A stretch of 8,291 bases of DNA from Ignavibacteria bacterium (GTDB lineage Bacteria; Bacteroidota; Ignavibacteria; Tepidaquicellales; Tepidaquicellaceae). The notes beneath the pieces were generated by a model. The model was given only the letters and a program-made list of their open reading frames with translations, made no database searches and was not told the origin of the DNA. The stretch covers positions 1-8,291 of the forward strand of contig JAGPCH010000043.1 in NCBI GenBank assembly GCA_018058125.1, written 5' to 3'. The position numbers and the translations under genes were made by a program. This document shows positions 1 through 6,130 of the stretch, piece by piece (within the stretch, counting starts at the first letter, position 1; each line of letters starts with the position of its first letter).

Positions 1-2637
1 ATTGAAAACAGTGAATGGCTTGAATCACTTGATTACATTTTACAGTCACAGGGACCGCAGAGAGTTTCAGAGCTTTTAAGAAAGCTTCAGATATATGCCC
101 AGGAGCATGGAGTAGAAATTCCGTTTACTGCAAATACACCATATATAAATACCATTCCCGTTGAAAAACAGCCGCCATATCCCGGCAGCCGTGAGATTGA
201 AAGAAGGATCAAAAGTATATTAAGATGGAATGCCATGGCTATGGTAGTTCGTGCAAACAGGGAGTTAAGCGGCATAGGCGGTCACATTTCGACTTATGCA
301 TCAGCAGCAACACTTTACGAAGTAGCATTCAATCATTTTTTCAGAGGAAAAGAAGATCCAAGCGGCGGGGATATCATATATTTTCAGGGACACGCAGCGC
401 CGGGTATTTACGCACGGGCTATGCTTGAAGGAAGAATTACTGAAACCGATCTGAAAAATTTCAGACGGGAGCTCTCTTCCGAAAGAGGTCTGTCATCTTA
501 TCCGCATCCCTGGCTGATGCCGAAATTCTGGGAGTATCCTACTGTGTCAATGGGACTCGCTCCGATCATGTCCATTTATCAGGCAAGATTCAACCGATAT
601 CTTGAAGACAGAAGCATTAAAGATACATCCAAACAAAAAGTATGGGCATTTCTTGGTGATGGTGAGACAGATGAACCGGAATCCTTAGGTGCGATCACAT
701 TAGCCTCAAGGGAAAAACTTGACAATTTAATATTTGTAATTAATTGTAATCTTCAGCGGCTTGACGGACCGGTAAGAGGAAACGGAAAGATCATACAGGA
801 GCTTGAGGCAATATTCAGAGGAGCAGGATGGAATGTAATTAAAGTGATATGGGGAAGTGACTGGGATCCGCTTCTGGCAAAAGATGAAAACGGTTTGCTG
901 GTCGATAGAATGGATGAAGTAGTCGACGGTCAGTTTCAGAAATATATAGTTTCAACCGGTGATAAGATAAGAAGAGATTTCTTCGGAAAAGATCTCAGGT
1001 TAATGGAGCTTGTAAAAAATCTTTCTGATGAGCAGATCCGGAAACTTAAGCGGGGAGGACATGATCCGGAAAAAGTATATACTGCATATAAAGCCGCAAT
1101 GGAGCACAAAGGTTCACCGACGGTAATACTCGCTCAGACTGTTAAAGGATACGGACTTGGCGAAGCAGGAGAAGGTAAGAATATTACTCATCAGCAGAAA
1201 AAATTAAATGAGCAGGAACTGAGAGAATTCAGAAGCAGATTCGGAATTCCCATTTCAGATGAAGAAGTTGCCGAAGCTCCGTTTTACAGGCCTTCGGAAG
1301 ACAGTGAAGAGATAAAATATTTGATGGACAGAAGAAAATCTCTTGGCGGATTTGTACCAAAAAGAGAAGCTGAAAGATCTCCGGCGCTGAAAATTCCTGG
1401 AGATGAATTCTTCAAGGAATTTTATCAGGGTAACGGTGACAGAGAAGTAGCATCGACTATGGCATTTGTACATTTACTGACCAAACTTTTAAAAGATAAG
1501 AATATCGGAAAGAATATTGTTCCGATCGTACCTGATGAAGCCAGAACGTTTGGAATGGAATCATTATTCAGAATGGTTGGGATCTATTCGCACAACGGGC
1601 AGATCTATGAACCCGTTGACAAAGAAAGTCTTCTTTATTATAAGGAACAAAAAGACGGACAGATTCTTGAAGAAGGAATTACGGAAGCCGGCTCTATGTC
1701 ATCATTCATAGCAGCGGGAACTTCCTATTCCACTCACGGAGTCAACATGATTCCCTTCTTTATTTTTTATTCAATGTTCGGATTTCAGAGAATTGGAGAT
1801 CTTATCTGGGCAGCTGCAGACTGCAGAACACGCGGATTCCTTGTAGGTGGAACTGCCGGAAGAACAACACTGAGCGGAGAAGGTCTTCAGCATCAGGACG
1901 GTAATTCACACATACTTGCATTGCCTGTTCCGAATCTAAAAGCTTATGATCCGACATATGCTTATGAGATCGCTGTCATAGTCAAAGATGGTATGAAGAG
2001 AATGTATGTAGATCAGGAAGATATATTTTATTATTTAACTGTAATGAACGAGACATACAAAATGCCGCCTATGCCTAAAGGTTGCGAAGAAGGTATTTTA
2101 AAAGGCATATACAAATTTTCAAAATCAAAAAATACAAAATCAAAAATAAAAGCTCATCTTTTCGGAAGCGGTACTATTCTGAATGAATCAATAAAAGCAC
2201 AGGAAATTCTTGAGAAAAAGTATAATGTATCAGCTGATGTATGGAGTGTTACCAGTTATAAGGAATTGTATATGGATGCAACAGCAGCAGAAAGAACTAA
2301 TATGCTGAATCCCGGAAAGACAGTTACGCCTTATATAAGTAAAGTTCTTGACAAGGAAGAAGGTGTATTCATTGCTGCATCTGATTATCTGAAAGCATTG
2401 CCTGCTACAATCACAAAATGGATACCCGGTGAATTTTATTTCCTCGGCACCGATGGTTTCGGAAGAAGTGACGGAAGAGATCAGTTGAGAGATTTCTTTG
2501 AAGTCGATCACAGATATATTGTTATTGCGACTTTAAATGCTTTGGCGAAAGAGAAAAAAATAAAAGTGGATGTAGTGGAAAAAGCCATAAAAGATTTTGA
2601 ACTGGATAAGAAAAAGCCTAATCCCGTAAATGTATAG
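1..2637 (+). CDS. aceE: Pyruvate dehydrogenase E1 component, homodimeric AceE type (5' end outside window)
   Basis: Thiamine-diphosphate enzyme that decarboxylates pyruvate and reductively acetylates the lipoyl group of E2. The frame is open from base 1, and the first residues (IENSEWLESLDYIL, then TPYINTIP and EIERRIKS) match the AceE N-terminal region. The ATG at 235 is therefore internal and about 11 residues are missing. Numbering from the first codon here, GDG (219-221) and NCN (248-250) form the ThDP/Mg site. Equivalents of E. coli H106, H142, Y177, H407, E571 and H640 are seen as H95, H131, Y167, H397, E562 and H631. The 878 codons present plus the missing start give the usual length of about 890. 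One oddity is N635, where AceE usually has His (LQHxDGHSH). The gene ends in tandem in-frame stops, TAG TAA. The E2 gene follows after 61 bp on the same strand, so co-transcription is likely. Confidence 0.97.
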   Translation: MENSEWLESLDYILQSQGPQRVSELLRKLQIYAQEHGVEIPFTANTPYINTIPVEKQPPYPGSREIERRIKSILRWNAMAMVVRANRELSGIGGHISTYASAATLYEVAFNHFFRGKEDPSGGDIIYFQGHAAPGIYARAMLEGRITETDLKNFRRELSSERGLSSYPHPWLMPKFWEYPTVSMGLAPIMSIYQARFNRYLEDRSIKDTSKQKVWAFLGDGETDEPESLGAITLASREKLDNLIFVINCNLQRLDGPVRGNGKIIQELEAIFRGAGWNVIKVIWGSDWDPLLAKDENGLLVDRMDEVVDGQFQKYIVSTGDKIRRDFFGKDLRLMELVKNLSDEQIRKLKRGGHDPEKVYTAYKAAMEHKGSPTVILAQTVKGYGLGEAGEGKNITHQQKKLNEQELREFRSRFGIPISDEEVAEAPFYRPSEDSEEIKYLMDRRKSLGGFVPKREAERSPALKIPGDEFFKEFYQGNGDREVASTMAFVHLLTKLLKDKNIGKNIVPIVPDEARTFGMESLFRMVGIYSHNGQIYEPVDKESLLYYKEQKDGQILEEGITEAGSMSSFIAAGTSYSTHGVNMIPFFIFYSMFGFQRIGDLIWAAADCRTRGFLVGGTAGRTTLSGEGLQHQDGNSHILALPVPNLKAYDPTYAYEIAVIVKDGMKRMYVDQEDIFYYLTVMNETYKMPPMPKGCEEGILKGIYKFSKSKNTKSKIKAHLFGSGTILNESIKAQEILEKKYNVSADVWSVTSYKELYMDATAAERTNMLNPGKTVTPYISKVLDKEEGVFIAASDYLKALPATITKWIPGEFYFLGTDGFGRSDGRDQLRDFFEVDHRYIVIATLNALAKEKKIKVDVVEKAIKDFELDKKKPNPVNV

Positions 2638-2698
2638 TAACTCAAAAAAAATTGTGAATTGAATTCTACATTAAATATATTTAAAAATTTTAATTTAT
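2638..2698 (+). other. aceE-aceF spacer, extremely AT-rich, no Shine-Dalgarno
   Basis: This 61-bp spacer starts with a second in-frame stop (TAA) and consists mostly of A and T runs. No hairpin with a GC stem is seen, so nothing here should terminate transcription between the two genes. No AGG or GGA core lies within 20 bases of the downstream ATG; the bases just before it read AAAAATTTTAATTTAT. Small AT-only palindromes (for example TTAAAAATTTTAA at 2681-2693) are expected by chance at this composition. I cannot support a separate promoter. Confidence 0.6.
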
Positions 2699-4039
2699 AT
2701 GATAAAAGAAATAAAGCTACCGGAAGTTTCAGATAATGTCGAAACCGGAGATGTAATAAAAGTACTTGTTAAGGTTGGAGATAAAATAACAGTTGATCAG
2801 CCGATAATCGAACTCGAGACTGATAAAGCAAGTTTTGAAGTTCCGTCTTCAGAAAGCGGGACAGTTAAAGAAATAAATGTTAAACAGGGAGATATCATTA
2901 AGATTGGAGCGGTGATACTTAAGGTTGAAACAAATGGTGCAGATGCTGCAGCTAAGAGCGAGGAAAAACCAAAGATTGAAAAAGTCCCGGATAAAGAAGA
3001 AGGAGCTTCAAAAAATGATACAGAAGATCTTAACAGGAAAAGCACAGTCGTACTTACATCTGAGAATGTTGAGTTCAAAAAGAAAGATCCGGAAGAGTTA
3101 AAATTAAAAAGAGATTCTGAAAAGCAAAAAGAAGAAACCGTCAGACAGAGTACAGCCCCCGCTTCGCCTTCTGTAAGAAGACTTGCGCGTGAGCTTGGAG
3201 TGGATGTAAACAATATAAACGGGACGGGAATTTCCGGTCGTATCTCTGAAGAAGATGTAAAGCTATATGTAAAAGATAAAATGAATTCTGATTCAGGAGG
3301 AGGCACCGCAGCCCAAAGATCTTTGCCTGATTTTAACAAATGGGGAGAGACAGATGTACAGGCAATGTCAAAAGTCAGAGCCATCACAGCTGAAGCAATG
3401 AATTACGCATGGTCAGCAATCCCTATGGTCACGCAGTTTGATAAAGCTGACATTACTCAACTCGAAATATTCCGGAAAAAGAATTTAAAGAAAGTTGAGT
3501 CAGCAGGCGGAAATCTTACAATCACGTCTATACTTGTAAAAGTATGTGATGAAGCGATAAGAAAATTCCCTCAGTTTAATACAAGTATTGATCTTCAGAA
3601 AAAAGTGATCATTTATAAAAAATATTTTAACATAGGTGTGGCAGTTGATACAGACAGAGGTCTGCTTGTTCCGGTCATAAAAAACACTGACAGAAAATCC
3701 ATAATGCAAATATCGGCAGAGCTTAATGAATTAGCCGAAAAAGCGCGGACTAAAAAGATCACTCCCGATGAAATGGATGGAGGTAATTTTACAATTTCTA
3801 ATCTCGGCGGAATTGGCGGAACAGGTTTCACTCCGATAGTTTATTCTCCGCAGGTTGCTATTCTTGGTGTTTCGAGAGGCAGTATAGAACCCGTTTATGT
3901 TAATGAAGAATTTCAGGCAAGAATGATGCTTCCTCTCACACTGACTTACGATCACAGGATCATAGACGGTGCTGATGCGGCAAGATTTCTCAGATGGATC
4001 TGTGAAGCGCTTGAGAATCCTATGTCGATGTTGCTTTGA
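2699..4039 (+). CDS. aceF: Dihydrolipoamide acetyltransferase, E2 of the pyruvate dehydrogenase complex
   Basis: Transfers the acetyl group from lipoyl-lysine to CoA and forms the core of the complex. The 446 residues are ordered as follows. One biotinyl/lipoyl domain (about 1-77) has the lipoylated lysine K43 in ETDKASF. A Lys/Glu-rich linker spans about 80-153. A peripheral subunit-binding domain (about 154-191) contains SPSVRRLARELGVD and GTGISGRI and docks E1 and/or E3. The catalytic domain (about 209-446) contains the DHRIIDGADAARF motif with catalytic H419 and D423. The catalytic domain opens with LPDFNKWGETDVQAMSKVRA, like AceF proteins paired with AceE-type E1, which fits the gene upstream. 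E. coli AceF has three lipoyl domains and this one has one. The linker is charged rather than Ala/Pro-rich. No Shine-Dalgarno precedes the ATG. The TGA stop lies in a 7-bp tandem repeat. A 2-oxoglutarate E2 is less likely given the AceE neighbour. Confidence 0.95.
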   Translation: MIKEIKLPEVSDNVETGDVIKVLVKVGDKITVDQPIIELETDKASFEVPSSESGTVKEINVKQGDIIKIGAVILKVETNGADAAAKSEEKPKIEKVPDKEEGASKNDTEDLNRKSTVVLTSENVEFKKKDPEELKLKRDSEKQKEETVRQSTAPASPSVRRLARELGVDVNNINGTGISGRISEEDVKLYVKDKMNSDSGGGTAAQRSLPDFNKWGETDVQAMSKVRAITAEAMNYAWSAIPMVTQFDKADITQLEIFRKKNLKKVESAGGNLTITSILVKVCDEAIRKFPQFNTSIDLQKKVIIYKKYFNIGVAVDTDRGLLVPVIKNTDRKSIMQISAELNELAEKARTKKITPDEMDGGNFTISNLGGIGGTGFTPIVYSPQVAILGVSRGSIEPVYVNEEFQARMMLPLTLTYDHRIIDGADAARFLRWICEALENPMSMLL

Positions 4040-4060
4040 TTTTTGATTTTTGATTTTTGA
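4036..4060. repeat. Heptanucleotide tandem repeat TTGATTT, 3 copies plus TTGA
   Basis: Three exact TTGATTT units occupy 4036-4056 and a partial TTGA ends the run. The E2 stop codon is the TGA at 4037-4039 in the first unit. Because 7 is not a multiple of 3, the TGAs at 4037, 4044, 4051 and 4058 cover all three + strand frames. The repeat fills most of the 32-bp gap between the convergent E2 and arfB genes. No GC-rich hairpin is present, so I do not call it a terminator. Confidence 0.85.
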
Positions 4061-4071
4061 AAAATAAGTCT

Positions 4072-4491
4072 TTATTCTTCAACATTCTTAGGGTTAATTT
4101 TTCTGAGAGCTTTTTTACCGGAGACAATCTTTTTTTCCTGTAATCTTTTTTCTTTATCGGCTTTCGAAAGTTTTACTTTTTTTCTGACTTTTTCTTTTTC
4201 AAGAGCTTTACGGGTAATTTCATAAAACTTTTTTAACGCCTTATATTTATTTAGTATCTGAGATCTTTCGGACTGAGAAGTAATCTTAAGAATGCCTTTT
4301 TTATCAATTCTGTTTTTAAGTTTCGACAACAATCTTTCCTTTTCATCATCACTTAAAAAAACTGAATCCGGAATGTTAAAATTTAATTCGATCTTGGTTT
4401 CAACTTTATTAACATTCTGCCCGCCTTTCCCACCACTGCGGGAAGACTTAAATTCAAACTCACTCTCAATATTTCTGTCCTGTAAAATCAA
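4072..4491 (-). CDS. arfB: Alternative ribosome-rescue peptidyl-tRNA hydrolase, ArfB/YaeJ type
   Basis: A small class-I release-factor-like protein of 139 residues. Family members enter the empty mRNA channel of stalled ribosomes and hydrolyse peptidyl-tRNA. The catalytic GGQ is at residues 23-25 within SRSGGKGGQNVNKVETK. A long Lys/Arg-rich tail (about 97-135) matches the tail ArfB uses to sense the vacant mRNA channel. There is no codon-recognition domain, which separates it from RF1, RF2 and prfH-like proteins. The start is TTG at 4491: an in-frame TAG lies a few codons upstream with no ATG between, and the N-terminus (ILQDRNIESEFEF) aligns with family starts. No Shine-Dalgarno is at the right distance. 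It follows lpdA by 53 bp on the same strand and is probably co-transcribed with it; it converges with aceF. A mitochondrial ICT1-like hydrolase is the same family. Confidence 0.9.
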   Translation of the reverse strand: MILQDRNIESEFEFKSSRSGGKGGQNVNKVETKIELNFNIPDSVFLSDDEKERLLSKLKNRIDKKGILKITSQSERSQILNKYKALKKFYEITRKALEKEKVRKKVKLSKADKEKRLQEKKIVSGKKALRKINPKNVEE

Positions 4492-4505
4492 CTTTCTATT
4501 ATATA

Positions 4506-4547
4506 TTAACTACTAACCATTAACTACTAACTATTAATTTTTAACTA
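4506..4547. repeat. Degenerate heptanucleotide tandem repeat, consensus YTAACTA, 6 copies
   Basis: Six consecutive 7-mers read TTAACTA, CTAACCA, TTAACTA, CTAACTA, TTAATTT and TTAACTA. Within them is an exact 13-bp direct repeat, ATTAACTACTAAC, at 4505-4517 and 4519-4531. The lpdA stop codon (TAG on the - strand, 4545-4547) is the end of the last unit. On the - strand the array contains TAA and TAG in all three frames. It fills most of the lpdA-arfB spacer and shows no stable hairpin. Confidence 0.8.
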
Positions 4548-5963
4548 TCTCTTAGGTTTGTATACATGCGTACTCTGTCCAAAGAAAATTTCAGCTGATT
4601 CCATAATAGTCTCTGAAAGTGTAGGATGCGGATGAATAGTCAGTTTCAGGTCTGTTGCATTTGCTCCCATTTCTACTGCAAGCACACCTTCTGAGATTAG
4701 ATCACCTGCTCCGGGTCCAGCTATACCAACACCAAGTATCCTTTCGGTCTTCGGATCAATGATAAGTTTTGTAAGACCGTCTGTTCTGCCGATACTCATT
4801 GCTCTTCCGGATGCAGCCCATGGAAACTTAGCGACAGCTACTTCAATGTTCTTTTCTTTAGCTTCTGATTCTGTAAGTCCGCACCATGCTATTTCAGGAT
4901 CTGTGAATACAACGGCCGGAATTGCTTTTGGTTCGAAGAAGGCTTTTTTTCCTGCAATTACTTCAACAGCCGTTCTTCCTTCATGAGAAGCTTTATGAGC
5001 AAGCATGGGTTCACCGACAACGTCTCCGATTGCAAAAATATTTTTATCCGATGTCCGTAGTTGTTTATCTACTTCAATAAATCCTTTCTCATTAATTTTA
5101 ACATTCGTATTCTCAAGTCCGAGATTTTCTGAATTAGGTTTTCTGCCTATTGATATCAGTACTTTATCGAATATCTTTTCACTTTTCTTAGTATCTTTAT
5201 CTTCAAAATAAACTTTAATTCCTTTTTTCACTTCCTCAAGTTTAAGGACCTTGGTATTTGTTAATATAGATTCAAATAATGGAGTGATCCTTTTTGACAA
5301 AACTGTTACAAGATCCGCATCAGCTCCATTTAATAATCGGGGAAGCATTTCAGCTACAGTGATCTTTGTACCAAGAGTTGCATATACAGTTCCGAGCTCA
5401 AGTCCAATGTAACCTCCTCCTAATACCAGCATCGATTTCGGAATATCCTTAATGTCCAGAGCCGATGTAGAATCAAGTATTTTATCAGATTTAATATCAA
5501 AAGATGGGATGACTGTAGGATGGGAGCCTGTAGCAATGATCACATTTTCAAATTCCAATACTTCTTTTTTATTATTTTCACCCGTAACTTCTATGGAATC
5601 TGAATTTAAAAATTTAGCATAACCTTTTATATATTCAATTTTTCTGACTTTGCTGATCTGTCCAAGTCCGGATGTTAATTTTTTAACAATATCATTCTTC
5701 CATGACCTCATTTTTTTTACATCGATAACGGGCTTTGAAAATTTTACTCCAAATGATTTAGCTTCTTCAGATTCTGAAATTACTTTTGCAGTATGAAGTA
5801 ATGCTTTTGATGGTATACAACCTTTATAAAGGCATACACCTCCGGGATTATCTTCAGTATCAACTAATGTTGTATTAATTCCAAGATCTGCAGCCAGGAA
5901 CGCTGCCGCATAGCCTCCCGGACCTGCACCAATGACTATTAATTGTTTTTTGCTCAAAATCAC
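4545..5963 (-). CDS. lpdA: Dihydrolipoamide dehydrogenase, E3
   Basis: FAD-dependent oxidoreductase that reoxidises dihydrolipoyl groups on E2 and reduces NAD+. It is full length at 472 residues. It shows the FAD-binding GAGPGG near residues 12-17, the redox-active pair C44/C49 in GGVCLYKGC, the NAD-binding GGGYIGLE (182-189), a second FAD segment TSDKNIFAIGD, and the C-terminal catalytic HPHPTLSE with H446 and E451. Lack of mercury-binding cysteines argues against MerA, and the HPHPTLSE motif separates it from soluble transhydrogenase. No ATG is available at the N-terminus: the furthest start is GTG at 5963, and TTG at 5957 is also possible. An in-frame TAA lies five codons upstream of the GTG. 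No Shine-Dalgarno is seen. A candidate promoter lies at 5993-6021. It is the first gene of a - strand unit with arfB and may also serve other 2-oxoacid dehydrogenases or the glycine cleavage system. Confidence 0.97.
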   Translation of the reverse strand: MILSKKQLIVIGAGPGGYAAAFLAADLGINTTLVDTEDNPGGVCLYKGCIPSKALLHTAKVISESEEAKSFGVKFSKPVIDVKKMRSWKNDIVKKLTSGLGQISKVRKIEYIKGYAKFLNSDSIEVTGENNKKEVLEFENVIIATGSHPTVIPSFDIKSDKILDSTSALDIKDIPKSMLVLGGGYIGLELGTVYATLGTKITVAEMLPRLLNGADADLVTVLSKRITPLFESILTNTKVLKLEEVKKGIKVYFEDKDTKKSEKIFDKVLISIGRKPNSENLGLENTNVKINEKGFIEVDKQLRTSDKNIFAIGDVVGEPMLAHKASHEGRTAVEVIAGKKAFFEPKAIPAVVFTDPEIAWCGLTESEAKEKNIEVAVAKFPWAASGRAMSIGRTDGLTKLIIDPKTERILGVGIAGPGAGDLISEGVLAVEMGANATDLKLTIHPHPTLSETIMESAEIFFGQSTHVYKPKR

Positions 5964-5992
5964 ACTTTTGTTTATTTAAAATAGTTTTATTC

Positions 5993-6021
5993 ATTATACT
6001 GAAAAGATATTTAATATCCAA
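5993..6021 (-). promoter_or_regulatory. Candidate sigma-70-like promoter of the lpdA-arfB unit
   Basis: Read on the - strand, TTGGAT (6016-6021) is followed after exactly 17 bp by a perfect TATAAT (5993-5998). The -35 matches TTGACA at only 3 of 6 positions, while the -10 and spacing are ideal. A transcript would begin near 5986 and leave a leader of about 20-25 bases before the GTG start. FCB bacteria often use a different -7 consensus (TAnnTTTG), so housekeeping use is not assured. Confidence 0.5.
6006..6018. promoter_or_regulatory. Palindrome overlapping the lpdA promoter spacer and -35, possible operator
   Basis: GATATTTAATATC is a perfect inverted repeat with 6-bp arms and a 1-bp centre. 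It covers part of the spacer and the inner half of the predicted -35 box of lpdA, where a bound repressor would block polymerase. Its high AT content makes chance occurrence plausible. Confidence 0.3.
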
Positions 6022-6120
6022 ATGATTTTTTTAGATAAAACAATATTTTAAATTACTTAAATTAATACATTAGATATATTGTAGAATTTATATATATTGT
6101 TGACAGTTAAAAACCTAAAG

Positions 6121-6126
6121 AAAGGA
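6121..6126 (+). promoter_or_regulatory. Ribosome binding site AAAGGA of the outer-membrane protein gene
   Basis: AAAGGA lies four bases before the ATG at 6131, in a purine-rich leader. It supports this start, which also gives a clean signal peptide. It contrasts with the E2, E3 and arfB starts, which have no such site. Confidence 0.7.
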
Positions 6127-6130
6127 AAAA

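Larger units (their letters stand above)
5964..6130. other. Divergent promoter spacer between lpdA and the outer-membrane protein gene
   Basis: The 167-bp AT-rich spacer is the only divergent intergenic region in the window, so it should hold promoters for both sides. The lpdA side has a good candidate (listed separately). On the + side I see a 9-bp direct repeat, ATATATTGT, at 6074-6082 and 6092-6100, and possible -10-like TAGAAT (6082-6087) or TATATT (6093-6098). Neither has a convincing -35 at 16-18 bp. No ORF of note is present. Confidence 0.6.

Noticed and set aside
235..237. ATG at 235 as the start of the E1 gene
   Set aside because: The upstream frame is open to base 1 and encodes conserved AceE residues, including TPYINTIP and EIERRIKSIL.
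2656..2666. Palindrome GAATTGAATTC in the aceE-aceF spacer as an operator
   Set aside because: It is short, AT-rich and not tied to any promoter I can support; chance is enough.
2797..3387. 196-residue open frame on the - strand inside the E2 gene
   Set aside because: It lies opposite the Lys/Glu-rich E2 linker. Its Ser/Phe-rich content is what antisense of AAA/GAA codons yields, and E2 is a full, well-matched protein there.
4054..4064. TTTTTGAAAAA as a bidirectional terminator between E2 and arfB
   Set aside because: The arms are only A and T with a one-base centre, so no stable hairpin can form.
4292..4516. 74-residue + strand open frame over arfB
   Set aside because: It is the antisense shadow of a well-supported GGQ protein and shows no domain of its own.
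6100..6105. TTGACA, a perfect -35 consensus ahead of the barrel gene
   Set aside because: With 17-bp spacing the -10 would start at 6123, inside the Shine-Dalgarno, leaving no leader; the bases there are AGGAAA, not a -10.
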